In this document: positions 19,437-30,718 of the stretch, piece after piece
Position numbering within the stretch: the first letter of the stretch is position 1
How the letters are laid out: the number at the start of each line of letters is the position of its first letter
NCBI RefSeq assembly: GCF_001654965.1
Contig: NZ_LXEV01000016.1
Coordinates: 62,001 to 126,000, forward strand
Source: Proteus hauseri ATCC 700826
GTDB lineage: Bacteria > Pseudomonadota > Gammaproteobacteria > Enterobacterales > Enterobacteriaceae
Direction: 5' to 3'
Length of the DNA: 64,000 bases
Position numbers and translations under genes: made by a program
Notes under the pieces: generated by a model
What the model saw: the letters and a program-made list of their open reading frames with translations, nothing else
Told to the model about the DNA's origin: nothing
Database searches by the model: none

Positions 19437-20104
19437 ACTTTACCCCCCTCTTGTGCATGAGGCCCTACACGGCGATAGAGATGTGGTTTACCTGCACCAT
19501 CTAACTGATAGATATAGTAATCATGTGTTTTGAGCCACTCTTGAATTTGAGGGCTATCTTCTTTACCAAATAACAGCGCATTTTGTGGACAAGCACTGAC
19601 ACAAATCGGTGGAAATCCCTTTTGTAAGCGCGATTCAAGGCAAAAATCACATTTATCTGCGATATGAGTGACAGGATTAAGATAACGAACCTGATATGGA
19701 CATGCTGGTATGCAGTAGCTACAACCAATACATTTTTCTTTTTCTACGCGCACAATGCCATTTGTTTCATCACGCCAAGATGCACCAGTAGGACAAACAG
19801 TGATACAAGGTGCATCTTCACATTGTTGGCAAGAGTGGCGAAAAAAGTGATATTGGTCGTTATCTTCTTTTAGGCTCAATGGGATATGAGCGATATCCAT
19901 ACGCGCCATTCCCGTTGGGACTTTATTTAGTCGACGACATGCAGTGGCGCAAATATTACAGCCATTACATAGCGTTTCATCATGGATCATGGCATAGCGA
20001 ATTGGTTTTTTTTCTGCTGCTGCGGCTAGCGCACTTCCTAGTGGCGCACTGAAAAAAATGACCGATCCCATGCCTGTTACAAATTTACGGCGAGAAACAC
20101 GCAT
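19433..20104 (-). CDS. ydhX: YdhX, Tat-exported 4Fe-4S ferredoxin-like subunit
   Basis: A 223-residue NrfC/PhsB-type electron-transfer protein. The start chosen is ATG 20104 because GAGGAG lies just upstream and it gives a clean twin-arginine signal (SRRKFVTGM, then a hydrophobic stretch ending in ALA). A longer frame to 20143 has no such support. Four cysteine clusters follow: CNGCNICATAC, CQQCEDAPCITVC, CIGCSYCIPAC, and CDFCLESR with CVSACP, i.e. up to four 4Fe-4S centres. It should sit at the periplasmic face and pair with membrane subunit YdhU, whose gene it overlaps. Confidence 0.9.
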   Translation of the reverse strand: MRVSRRKFVTGMGSVIFFSAPLGSALAAAAEKKPIRYAMIHDETLCNGCNICATACRRLNKVPTGMARMDIAHIPLSLKEDNDQYHFFRHSCQQCEDAPCITVCPTGASWRDETNGIVRVEKEKCIGCSYCIPACPYQVRYLNPVTHIADKCDFCLESRLQKGFPPICVSACPQNALLFGKEDSPQIQEWLKTHDYYIYQLDGAGKPHLYRRVGPHAQEGGKV

Positions 20105-20173
20105 TATTTTTGCTCCTCTGTCTGATGATGTTGTGATACCCACAGGACTTTGGCGCTATAAGTAGGAACAACA

Positions 20174-20887
20174 TTAAGGATTTTCATATTGTTCTACCTC
20201 TAGCCATTCAGTTAAGCCCCGTGCTTTGCCATAACTCATTAGCTTGTTACTAAAGAGATAGGGTGCATCGTTTGAGGCATAAATTTGCTGAATATCCTGA
20301 AAGTCAGGATGGGTTTTCATCAGTAGCAGTGCATCTTCAATCTCTGAAGCCGCATATTTAAAAGGCTCAGACATCAACATGCTCTGTTTCAATGGACGAG
20401 GGTAAGTTTCACACTCAAAGCGCACAACACCTGCAATTGCGGTGCAAATATCTGCGTGGCGATTAAGCAATTGCAGCTGTGCGTAGTTATCTGACATAAA
20501 CTCAGTTGAGTAGAAATAATCTTGTTCATTGAGACTTAAATGGGCGATATCGATAAACTCATCTCCATTTAACGCTATTTTTAATTGCGCTATATCTTCA
20601 ACAGATAGCGAATAGGGCGCTTCAAAAAGCGTTGAAATGGCTAAAAGTTCACCTTCCTTTGAACATTGACGTATAGCATTCGCTAAATGTTGTTCAGCAG
20701 ATAATTCAGATACTTCTGTCGGTGTTTCTTCATTTATCTCAGTACAGGTATTGGGTGATAAACCAACACCTTGTTCTGATAATGGCAGTAGCCAACGACG
20801 ACGAGAAATATCTGGTTGTTCTACTAAAACATCACCATCAGCGATATCTGGTGGTATAGAAGCCGATACACTTTGTTTACTCATCAT
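20174..20887 (-). CDS. ydhW: YdhW-like protein of the ydh operon
   Basis: A 237-residue soluble protein with no signal peptide, no membrane helix and no metal motif. It is assigned to YdhW (215 residues in E. coli) by its place between the oxidoreductase and the YdhX ferredoxin. The first 75 residues are acidic and of low complexity. The remainder is predicted alpha/beta, with a helical stretch near YPRPLKQSMLMSEPFKYAAS. Position and lack of cofactors suggest an assembly factor or chaperone for the YdhV enzyme, but this is inference. Confidence 0.75.
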   Translation of the reverse strand: MMSKQSVSASIPPDIADGDVLVEQPDISRRRWLLPLSEQGVGLSPNTCTEINEETPTEVSELSAEQHLANAIRQCSKEGELLAISTLFEAPYSLSVEDIAQLKIALNGDEFIDIAHLSLNEQDYFYSTEFMSDNYAQLQLLNRHADICTAIAGVVRFECETYPRPLKQSMLMSEPFKYAASEIEDALLLMKTHPDFQDIQQIYASNDAPYLFSNKLMSYGKARGLTEWLEVEQYENP

Positions 20888-20906
20888 GATCTCCTTCTTT
20901 TACCTA

Positions 20907-23036
<2,130 letters not shown>

Positions 23037-23064
23037 TCAGTGAAGTGATTGCATTTTGTTGTTA

Positions 23065-23694
23065 TCAAACGGTAATTTCTTTCCATTCAATAATATGCAG
23101 TGCACCTGTTGGGCACGCTGATGCACATTCACCACATAAATTGCATTTGCCGGATTTTTTAGTTTGTGGATTAACGGTTGCCATCATCCACGGACAAGCG
23201 GTGGTACATGCAGCACAGCCAATGCAGCGGCGCGTATCAACGACAATACAACCGAACTCTTCTTGATAACGGATAGCTTTTACAGGGCAGACTTTCATAC
23301 ATTCAGGATCTTTACATTGGCGACAAGTATCCGTGGTAAAGTTTAAATCGCCATAAAGACCACCGCCTGAACCGATGCCTTTATCACCAAAATAGAAATG
23401 ACGATGTATTTTTGTTCGAGAAAAAAATGAACCAACACTACCATCATTCCATGTTGTACAAGCAGTTTCACAACGGTGACAACCTGTACAACGGGCTCTA
23501 TTAGTCACTAATACGCCTTTAGGCGTTGTAGTGAGTTGAATAATGCCGCTGTCTATTTCTTCTTGCTTACAGCCTAAAAGAGAAAGCAATGCGGGTGCTA
23601 TTGTTATCCCTGCCAGCCCTTTACCGGATATTCGCAGAAACTCTAGTCTTGATAGTCCGAGATCTAATATCGGACGATGATGTTTATCAGACAT
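23065..23694 (-). CDS. ydhY: YdhY, 4Fe-4S ferredoxin-like protein
   Basis: A 209-residue iron-sulfur protein, nearly the E. coli YdhY length (208) and sequence (RPILDLGLSRLEFLRISGKG). Four Cys clusters are visible: CTGCHRCETAC, CRQCKDPECMKVC, CIGCAACTTAC and CNLCGECASAC. The N-terminus has one hydrophobic stretch ending in SLLGC without twin arginines, so a membrane association is possible. It is the first gene of the operon, with GGAG nine bases before the ATG, and probably feeds or drains electrons of YdhV. Confidence 0.93.
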   Translation of the reverse strand: MSDKHHRPILDLGLSRLEFLRISGKGLAGITIAPALLSLLGCKQEEIDSGIIQLTTTPKGVLVTNRARCTGCHRCETACTTWNDGSVGSFFSRTKIHRHFYFGDKGIGSGGGLYGDLNFTTDTCRQCKDPECMKVCPVKAIRYQEEFGCIVVDTRRCIGCAACTTACPWMMATVNPQTKKSGKCNLCGECASACPTGALHIIEWKEITV

Positions 23695-23953
23695 TAATAT
23701 TTATCTCCGCTTAACTAATTTTATTAAGAAATAAGTTGTGATGATAAATTCTTTTTTTATCCGCTTGCCTTACCGTTATATAAAAAACATAATAACGATG
23801 TAGATAGAAGATATATTATAGATTTCAACTTTTTTATAATTAAAAATACGCCGTGATGAAATGTTAAATATTTGTATTTACAATGTGTTATATCCACTTT
23901 TTACGTATTTTTTATTATCCTTTCTGATAGTGTGGTTATTAAAAAATTTATTC

Positions 23954-23969
23954 TGTGATTGTTATCATA
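23954..23969. promoter_or_regulatory. CRP/FNR-like palindrome upstream of ydhY
   Basis: TGTGA-N6-TCATA, with the inner core TGAT-N4-ATCA exact for FNR. It is about 260 bases upstream of ydhY. The E. coli ydh operon is known to be FNR-activated, which makes the site plausible. A second, looser FNR-like site (TTGAT-N4-ATAAA) is at 24144-24157. Confidence 0.4.
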
Positions 23970-24247
23970 GAAATAAAAATAATTAATGTTATTAAATTAT
24001 TTTAATTAAATGATTATTGTTTTTATCTGTAATTACGAAAGAGAATAACTACTATTTATATATATTCTATTATTGAAATTAAATTAAAGGCAGTTTGCTC
24101 TTATTTTTTATTAAATATTATTATTTAAATACTAAATTGACATTTGATTAAAATAAAAAATATTACCTAATTCGAATATTGATAATTATTAATTAAATAA
24201 TGTATTAATTAATTGTAAAACCGTGACTAGATCATTTTTATAAAAAA

Positions 24248-24277
24248 AGAAACCTTATCTAATCAAATAAGGTTTCT
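24248..24277 (-). terminator. terminator of ggt
   Basis: On the minus strand an 11-bp stem (AGAAACCTTAT with ATAAGGTTTCT) is followed by T7, about 40 bases past the ggt stop. Confidence 0.85.
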
Positions 24278-24292
24278 TGTGTCAGTGTTATT

Positions 24293-24316
24293 TAGTGATT
24301 AGTGATTAGTGATTAG
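24293..24316. repeat. TAGTGAT tandem repeat over the ggt stop codon
   Basis: Three exact copies of the 7-base unit TAGTGAT followed by TAG. The ggt stop codon lies inside the repeat; copy-number change would not alter the protein. Confidence 0.8.
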
Positions 24317-26073
24317 TAACCGACTGCTTTACCCGCAGGGCGACGCACATCATTTGAGCCATACAGGTAACCCTCACGCACAGCACCAGAAACGGCAGAA
24401 TCATTACCAGACGAGGCTGGAATAACACCTTCTTCACCAGGAATACCAACCATAATTAATTCAGCTGCACCCCATGGCGTTTGTTCTACCATTTTATATC
24501 CCATAGATGATAGCTGCTCTAATGTATCTTTTGATAGTCCACGTTGCTCGTAGTAAACCTCATCGGGTAGCCATTGATGATGGATCCGAGGGCTATTAAC
24601 GGCCTCTTGTGGTGGCATACCAAATTCGATGATATTGAGTGCGGTTTGTAAGGTGATTGAAATAATACGTGACCCACCTGGTGATCCTAATACTAAGAAA
24701 GGTTTGCCTTCTTTAGTGACAATAGTTGGGCTCATTGATGATAGGGGACGCTTTAATGGTGCAATACTGTTACGCTCACCTTGTACTAATCCATAGAGAT
24801 TTTTTTCACCCACTTTGGTGGTGAAATCATCCATTTCATTATTAAGGAAAAATCCTGTTCCCGGAGCAATAACGACAGCACCAAAACGTCCATTAATAGT
24901 GTAAGTGGTTGAAACGGCATTTCCGTCTTTATCTATAACAGAATAGTGAGTCGTTTCTGGACTTTCGTGAGGAGCGATCCCGGGTTGTACATTTTCTGAA
25001 GGCGTTGCTTTATTTGGCGTGATTTGTTGGCGGATTTCTGTGGCATAGGTTTTACTGAGTAGTTTCTCTGTTGGATTTTTAATAAATTGTGGATCGCCAA
25101 GAAAGGTATTTCTATCCATATAAGCGTGACGCATTGCTTCTGTTAATGTATGAACATATTGAGCAGAGTTAAAGCCCATCGATTTAAGATCGTATCCTTC
25201 TAGGATATTGAGAGTTTGACAAATTGTGATCCCCCCTGAACTTGGTGGCGGCGCTGAAATAAATTCATAGCCTCGATAGGTACAAGTGATAGGTTTGGTT
25301 TCAGTAATAGTAAAATTAGCAAAATCTTCTTTAGTGAGCATCCCATTGTGTTGCTTTGAGGCTTGTTCTACTTTTTGAGGGATCTCTCCTTGATAAAACT
25401 GATCCGATCCTTGATTGGCGATTAATTCTAATGTGTTAGCTAAATCAGTTTGAATAAGGCGATCACCTGGTTGCCAAGGTGAGCCATCAGGTCTTAAGAA
25501 TATTTTTGCGGATCCAGGATCTTGTCTAAATCGTTCTGTAGTGGTTTCCAACACGTCAGTATCAGCACGGGTTAAAATATAACCTTCTCTAGCGAGCTTA
25601 ATTGCAGGAGCCATCACTTCTTGGCGTGATAGGGTGCCATATTTTTCCAATGCGGCATCAAGACCTTTCACTGTACCAGGCACACCAGAGGCAAGATAAC
25701 CATATAAACTGGCATTTTTAATCAAATTACCTTCTTTATCTAGATACATATTTTTTGAAGCCGCAGCAGGGGCGGTTTCTCTAAAATTTATAAAGGTATT
25801 TGTGCCATCAGCAAGGTGTATAGTCATAAAGCCACCACCACCAATATTGCCACAACAAGCATTGACCACCGCTTGTGCATAACCCACGGCAACGGCAGCA
25901 TCTATCGCATTCCCCCCTTTTTGTAAAATATCGTTCCCTACTTGAGAGGCTAAATGTTGAGAAGAGACAACCATGCCATGCTGTGCTTCAACGGCAGGCT
26001 CATAAGCGGCATAGAGTGAGTGAGAAAAAAGGGTGGTGAGTAACAGCAGGTGTGTTCTTTTTATTGTAATCAT
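24313..26073 (-). CDS. ggt: periplasmic gamma-glutamyltranspeptidase
   Basis: An about 587-residue Ntn-hydrolase that transfers or hydrolyses the gamma-glutamyl group of glutathione and related compounds. The start at 26073 (or the adjacent ATG 26076) is preferred because GGAG lies just upstream and a signal peptide follows at once (MITIKRTHLLLLTTLFSHSL, cleaved near YA-AYEP). The longer frame to 26160 has no ribosome site. The autocleavage site and catalytic Thr are in ETTHYSV, about residue 374. The small-subunit motifs MSPTIV, GSPGGSRI and HHQWLPDE are intact. It is transcribed alone. Proteus is known for strong GGT activity. Confidence 0.95.
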   Translation of the reverse strand: MITIKRTHLLLLTTLFSHSLYAAYEPAVEAQHGMVVSSQHLASQVGNDILQKGGNAIDAAVAVGYAQAVVNACCGNIGGGGFMTIHLADGTNTFINFRETAPAAASKNMYLDKEGNLIKNASLYGYLASGVPGTVKGLDAALEKYGTLSRQEVMAPAIKLAREGYILTRADTDVLETTTERFRQDPGSAKIFLRPDGSPWQPGDRLIQTDLANTLELIANQGSDQFYQGEIPQKVEQASKQHNGMLTKEDFANFTITETKPITCTYRGYEFISAPPPSSGGITICQTLNILEGYDLKSMGFNSAQYVHTLTEAMRHAYMDRNTFLGDPQFIKNPTEKLLSKTYATEIRQQITPNKATPSENVQPGIAPHESPETTHYSVIDKDGNAVSTTYTINGRFGAVVIAPGTGFFLNNEMDDFTTKVGEKNLYGLVQGERNSIAPLKRPLSSMSPTIVTKEGKPFLVLGSPGGSRIISITLQTALNIIEFGMPPQEAVNSPRIHHQWLPDEVYYEQRGLSKDTLEQLSSMGYKMVEQTPWGAAELIMVGIPGEEGVIPASSGNDSAVSGAVREGYLYGSNDVRRPAGKAVGY

Positions 26074-26271
26074 CATTATCTCCATAAATAACAGTGAGTT
26101 ATGCTTGTTTTTTTTAAAATAAAAAAGAAGTAACACACTGCAATTAATTAAAATTAACAATTAGATAACAATAAGTATAGGAAGAGATGATAAATGAAGT
26201 GAATTTTTTTTAATGTGATAATTAAAAATAAGCAATAAGAGGGGAGATAAGGATTGGTTGGCATATTGAAT

Positions 26272-26294
26272 AAAAAAAAGGGGCTTAAAGCCCC
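26272..26294 (-). terminator. terminator of the fimbrial operon
   Basis: On the minus strand GGGGCT pairs with AGCCCC around a three-base loop, followed by T8, 18 bases past the pilin stop. Confidence 0.85.
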
Positions 26295-26311
26295 ATTTTT
26301 TATTTGTTTAA

Positions 26312-26827
26312 TTATTCTGCGACTTCTAATGCATCAATAGAAGCTGTATAAGTATCAGCAGCTATTGTTTGCTCTTTGTTTACAACTAATTTATAAGCAT
26401 TTTGACCTTTTTCTAATGCCATCCAAGCAACATTATCAACTTGTACTGCTTTGTAGTTTGAACCAACTGCGGGGGTAAGAGCTAATTGCAGTTTGTTATC
26501 TTTATTTTTGCCAACAAGAGTAGCAAAGTTACCTAGCATTGGGTCGATATCCTCAGCGGTATTTGCTGTAAAACGAAGTGCAACATAATTGTTTGCATCT
26601 GCACCAGTAACAGAACCATTAGCAACAGTTGTTTTATCTGCGACTTTACCTGCAACAAGATCTTTCACTGGTGTTAATGTGTGGGTGATGGTACTTGTTG
26701 AGCTAAAAATGATATCAGCAGTTGCAGTTTTGATATCAGAAACAGCGGTTTGAGCTGCGCTAGCTGAGCCACAAATAACTGCTAAAGTTGATGCTAATAC
26801 GATATTTTTTAATGTTAATGTTTTCAA
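26312..26827 (-). CDS. major fimbrial subunit (pilin) of an FGL-type operon
   Basis: A 171-residue secreted protein, probably the main pilin or adhesin subunit. The signal peptide ends at SASA before AQTAV. The mature part is Thr/Ala-rich, beta-strand-like and has no cysteine, as in several pilins that use FGL-type chaperones. The alternating N-terminal stretch (ATADIIFSSTSTITHTL) could be the donor strand. Translation starts at TTG 26827, eight bases after GGAG, which is unusual for a product needed in bulk. It is last in the operon, with a 165-base gap from the preceding gene, leaving room for an extra promoter or processing site. Confidence 0.75.
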   Translation of the reverse strand: MKTLTLKNIVLASTLAVICGSASAAQTAVSDIKTATADIIFSSTSTITHTLTPVKDLVAGKVADKTTVANGSVTGADANNYVALRFTANTAEDIDPMLGNFATLVGKNKDNKLQLALTPAVGSNYKAVQVDNVAWMALEKGQNAYKLVVNKEQTIAADTYTASIDALEVAE

Positions 26828-26992
26828 TTTATATTCTCCAATATTTAATGATAGGTGGTATAAATAACCAACCTTATTATTTACTATTTACATAGTTAAT
26901 TATTATTTTAAAAACAATATATAGCTTGTTATTTAAATAAATAATAAGATTAATTATTGACTTAAAGATAATGTTGATTTTTTTAATTAATA

Positions 26993-27448
26993 TTATTTTA
27001 TAATATATGCTCCATTTAATGAAATATTATATTTATCTGGTTTTATATATTGTTCTCCATTTAAAATTAATTGGAAGTAAGCCTCTTTCTCTTTAGTAAT
27101 TAAAATAAAATTATTGTCCTCGTCTGTTCTCCAATTATTACCTGCTATTTTTATATTGATTGTATTATTGATGTTTGTTTTTCCTGTAATAATGATGTTG
27201 TTTTCTGTTATAGACAATTTTCTTTGATTAGTACTAATCAAAAATCCTTTATGTTCATCTAGGTGAGATATCATGCCATAACCAATAACAGTTCCATCTG
27301 AGTAATATCCTGATAAATTTTTATTATTTATACTAATATCAAAAATTAATTGCTGTGCGTAACTATAAGAGAAAGGTAAATATAATCCTAGTGAAATAAA
27401 TATAGTTTTCTTTAAATTTGATATTATATGTTTTTTAAATAAAGACAT
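26993..27448 (-). CDS. minor fimbrial subunit (AfaD/SafD-like position)
   Basis: An about 151-residue secreted protein with a signal peptide ending near SYSYA before QQLIFDI. The mature part is beta-rich, lacks cysteine, and ends in a pilin-like pattern (EQYIKPDKYNISLNGAYIIK). Its place between usher and major pilin matches tip or invasin-like subunits of afa and saf operons, but sequence alone does not prove that role. Starts at 27448, 27460 and 27475 are possible; 27448 is preferred for the signal peptide. The longest form would overlap the usher gene by 13 bases. Confidence 0.6.
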   Translation of the reverse strand: MSLFKKHIISNLKKTIFISLGLYLPFSYSYAQQLIFDISINNKNLSGYYSDGTVIGYGMISHLDEHKGFLISTNQRKLSITENNIIITGKTNINNTINIKIAGNNWRTDEDNNFILITKEKEAYFQLILNGEQYIKPDKYNISLNGAYIIK

Positions 27449-27462
27449 TTTTAATCTCATTA

Positions 27463-29901
27463 TTATGACTGACATGTTAATGTTAAATGATAAATACCAT
27501 TGTTATTTTCTTTATCTTTTAAATTATAATATAAATTACATTGTTCTTTACCAGAGTATAAAACTAATGTTCCTTTTTCAGGTAATCCTGATAAATATAC
27601 TTGAGAGTTATCGTTTACAATACCCATAATATTGGTGTTATTTTCAAGCTTAACAATTGAACCAAAACTAATCTTTTTATTATTGTGTGTGTTTATATTT
27701 ATTAAGACTCGTTCACCTACTCTTGTAGTAAATTGAGTATTAATAATTGCCCCTTTTGTCGGAATAACTTTCATATCTGTTTGTGGTAATTCTACATTAT
27801 CAGGCAATGTTGTAGGATCAATGGAGACAACATTCACTTGATAAGGTGTTAAATTAGATAAAACAGCATTTCCTTTAAAGTCGGTATGTAAACCAGGATA
27901 ACTATTAACCTGACTACCTGTAACATGTGGAGCCTCTATTAATGCTGCCGTATTACCAATTGTTTGGCTAAAAGTTACATTATTTTCAGAAGCAATAAAG
28001 CCACCAGAAATTGCTGCGCCTTTTTGTGTTACATTTTTATTATAGCTATAGTTACTAGTTACTTTTCCATAAGTACCTGTCCAACCTAATCCCAGTGAAC
28101 TGGTATTTGAATCACTATCAGAATAGAGATTTTGGCTAATATTCCAATTTAATTGGTGATCATATGCTGAGCCTGCTAAATCAATAAGATTACTATCTGA
28201 GCCATTTTTATTTGATATTGTTTGATATCTTAAAGTTGTATCTGTATTCGTTAATCTTTCTAGCGGGATACTTAGTTGTAAATTAAAAATATTATCTGAC
28301 TCTTTTTTATTATTACGTATTGTATTCGTTTTCGCTAAACTCAGTGAAAGAGAAGCATATTTCCATCCATACCAATAGCTAGCAGAATAACTGGTTTCAT
28401 TACTATTATTATAAAATTTTCGTTTGCTACCTGATAAAGTAAAATTACCTAAACTCTTAAAACTTTGTATTAAAGAAAGCGTTGTATAATTTTTTGTTTG
28501 AAGCGTCGTATAATCATCATCCTGATAGGTATCAAGTACATTATTAATATCGTTAAATCCTGGTGATGCATATTGGTAACTTGATAAAGCTATCATGGTA
28601 TTCGTTGCTAATAGCGCCTTACTATATTGTAATCGCCAAGCGGCACCAGACTGCGTGTCTTGATTTTTTTTCTGCGAATGACTTGCTATAGCATCAATAG
28701 AGATAGCACCGATATTTCCAAGATCACTCCCAACACCTAAAGCAATAGATTGATAATTTTTAGCACCTTGAAAACCACCTAATATGGTCATATTCCAAGG
28801 CAATCCGTAAATTGCACTTCCTTGTACTATCGCAGCTTTATCAATACGGCTATTTGTTGGACGATATTCTCCTAGCATCGTATGGTAATTTAGATATCCT
28901 TCTCTGACAGCAATAGCTGGCTTATTAAATGGTACTGTAAAATATTGTTCACTCCCATCGGACTCATAAACAGTGACTTCTAAAATTCCGTTAGAACTTG
29001 TTGGTAAAAAATCACTTAATTCAAAGGGACCAGCAGCAACAGAGGTTTTATAAACAGTAAAATTATTTTGTTTTACTTCAACAATAGCTTGTGTACGGGC
29101 TATTCCTCGTATTGTTGGTGAGAACTGGCTTTGTATACTAGCGATCATACTGTCATCTTTTGCCAACATGACACCACGAAAAGGAACACTATTAAATATT
29201 TCGCTTGGTGTACTACTATCACCTAATGTAACCCGGCTATTTATGCTATTAATTGCTCTTTCAGCATAGTTATATACATTTTCCCATTTACCATTATTAT
29301 TCTTGTTTTTATTCCAGTTTGTTTGATTATAAAAACGCCAAGCACCTAAATTAATTCTTGGAGAAAGCTGAAAATAAGAAAAGTTATTACTATAATTATC
29401 TCCTGATATATTATTTACCATTGCGTTATAATTTAAAATAAACGCATTAATGCCATTGTTCCATAAATTTCTTGCTGCAATATATCCTTTTTCTTTGTTA
29501 TCTAGATATATTTGCGGTATGGAAATATTTAATTTTTGCTCACTAAAAATAACATTAGTTATAATATAAGGTATTTTAGATAAATCTGCACAATTTGTTT
29601 TTGATATACCTAGTTTTTTTATATTAACACCGTAATTTTCTAGCTGTTGTGATGATAAACAAGGTGTTAATTTATTATTTATTTCCCTTAGTTCAACTTC
29701 TTTTATATCAACAATTTGATTATTTAGATAGATATCAAATAAATAATTCCCTGGTTGTTTTTTATCATTTTCAATATTAGCTAAATCAATGTCATTGATA
29801 GAACTGTTGAAAAAATTTTTATCAAAAGTATAGCTGTCCGCATAAGAGGTAACTGCATAGCTTAATGATATTATTATTAATGTTGATTTGTTTATTCGCA
29901 C
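27463..29901 (-). CDS. outer-membrane fimbrial usher (FimD family)
   Basis: An 812-residue usher that receives chaperone-subunit complexes and secretes and assembles the fimbria across the outer membrane. A signal peptide (to about residue 21) is followed by the N-terminal chaperone-binding domain, with PCLSSQQLENYGV. Next come a long 24-strand beta-barrel region containing the plug (VPFRGVMLAKDDSM and the GPFELSDF segment) and the C-terminal domains with the YPGLHTDFKGNAVLSNLTPY motif. Translation starts at GTG 29901 after AGAGG. It lies 31 bases after the chaperone gene and is very AT-rich, like the rest of the operon. Confidence 0.92.
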   Translation of the reverse strand: MRINKSTLIIISLSYAVTSYADSYTFDKNFFNSSINDIDLANIENDKKQPGNYLFDIYLNNQIVDIKEVELREINNKLTPCLSSQQLENYGVNIKKLGISKTNCADLSKIPYIITNVIFSEQKLNISIPQIYLDNKEKGYIAARNLWNNGINAFILNYNAMVNNISGDNYSNNFSYFQLSPRINLGAWRFYNQTNWNKNKNNNGKWENVYNYAERAINSINSRVTLGDSSTPSEIFNSVPFRGVMLAKDDSMIASIQSQFSPTIRGIARTQAIVEVKQNNFTVYKTSVAAGPFELSDFLPTSSNGILEVTVYESDGSEQYFTVPFNKPAIAVREGYLNYHTMLGEYRPTNSRIDKAAIVQGSAIYGLPWNMTILGGFQGAKNYQSIALGVGSDLGNIGAISIDAIASHSQKKNQDTQSGAAWRLQYSKALLATNTMIALSSYQYASPGFNDINNVLDTYQDDDYTTLQTKNYTTLSLIQSFKSLGNFTLSGSKRKFYNNSNETSYSASYWYGWKYASLSLSLAKTNTIRNNKKESDNIFNLQLSIPLERLTNTDTTLRYQTISNKNGSDSNLIDLAGSAYDHQLNWNISQNLYSDSDSNTSSLGLGWTGTYGKVTSNYSYNKNVTQKGAAISGGFIASENNVTFSQTIGNTAALIEAPHVTGSQVNSYPGLHTDFKGNAVLSNLTPYQVNVVSIDPTTLPDNVELPQTDMKVIPTKGAIINTQFTTRVGERVLININTHNNKKISFGSIVKLENNTNIMGIVNDNSQVYLSGLPEKGTLVLYSGKEQCNLYYNLKDKENNNGIYHLTLTCQS

Positions 29902-29932
29902 AGAAAACCTCTATTATCTGTTAGTTTATAGA

Positions 29933-30697
29933 CTATCTAATAGATTGAGTATACTTTTCTGTTATGCCACCAAAATCAGTGATGACACTCCATTTTATAT
30001 TATAAATATTACTCTTATTTATAATTGGATATTCTTTAGAACCTAATGGAGGAATATATCCAGCATAATTAACTTGTCTATCATTAATATAGATAGAGTC
30101 AAAATTAATATAATAAGGTGAAGGATTTCTTACTTCAATCTTATCATTTTCTACTTTCCATTGTAGATGATTGGCAAAGTTTTCAGATGCCCCTTTTAAA
30201 GAGGGGGGACGTGTTAATAATTTAATACAGCTCGTTACACTAACTTGAAAGTTAATATTGGCTTTATCTAGCGTTTCTTTAGTTTTATTATCAACCCAAT
30301 TATCGGCTTCTTTAGGAGGAACACCAAGTGCACATAACCAATTTAATGTTTCAATTTTTTCAGATTTATTGTAATCGGTATCAATAATACGTATTCTACT
30401 TTGTTGATTAGCCTCTAATTTTACTAATGGTGGTGTTAGGATAAAATTATTGTCTTTTTTATTTCTATTTTCATCTAAGACATAAACTTGAGCGAGGATT
30501 GGATAATCTTGCTCATTATAAATTGTAAGAGAAGTTCCTTTTTTATCTTCACTGTTATAGATAACGCGAGAAGCACCTAATTTTAAGCGAAACTCTTTTT
30601 TATTAAGATTTATATCATTATTTATTTCTTCTGATACAGCATTAATAGAAAAAATTGATAGCAAAAGAGATAACAAAAATTTTGTTTTTATATTCAT
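29933..30697 (-). CDS. periplasmic fimbrial chaperone, FGL (Caf1M-like) type
   Basis: A 254-residue PapD-superfamily chaperone with a signal peptide of about 22 residues. It caps pilins in the periplasm and delivers them to the usher. Two features mark the FGL subclass: a long F1-G1 region rich in charged residues, and a pair of cysteines in LNWLCALGVPP and VTSCIKLLTRPP at positions matching the Caf1M disulfide. FGL chaperones serve simple, often capsule-like or thin adhesive polymers (F1, Psa, Afa/Dr, Saf). It follows the regulator gene by 21 bases. Confidence 0.9.
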   Translation of the reverse strand: MNIKTKFLLSLLLSIFSINAVSEEINNDINLNKKEFRLKLGASRVIYNSEDKKGTSLTIYNEQDYPILAQVYVLDENRNKKDNNFILTPPLVKLEANQQSRIRIIDTDYNKSEKIETLNWLCALGVPPKEADNWVDNKTKETLDKANINFQVSVTSCIKLLTRPPSLKGASENFANHLQWKVENDKIEVRNPSPYYINFDSIYINDRQVNYAGYIPPLGSKEYPIINKSNIYNIKWSVITDFGGITEKYTQSIR

Positions 30698-30718
30698 TTT
30701 AAAGTCTTCTTAATATTT

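Larger units (their letters stand above)
23695..24312. other. AT-rich region between ggt and the ydh operon
   Basis: About 620 bases with no gene. It should hold the ydhY promoter on the minus strand. Two palindromes resemble FNR/CRP sites (23954-23969 and 24144-24157). The left part ends in the ggt terminator and a TAGTGAT direct repeat. Otherwise it is low-complexity A/T. Confidence 0.5.

Noticed and set aside
24293-24316. TAGTGAT repeats as a phase-variation tract for ggt
   Set aside because: The ggt stop codon lies within the repeat and the adjoining frame ends at once, so copy changes do not alter the protein.
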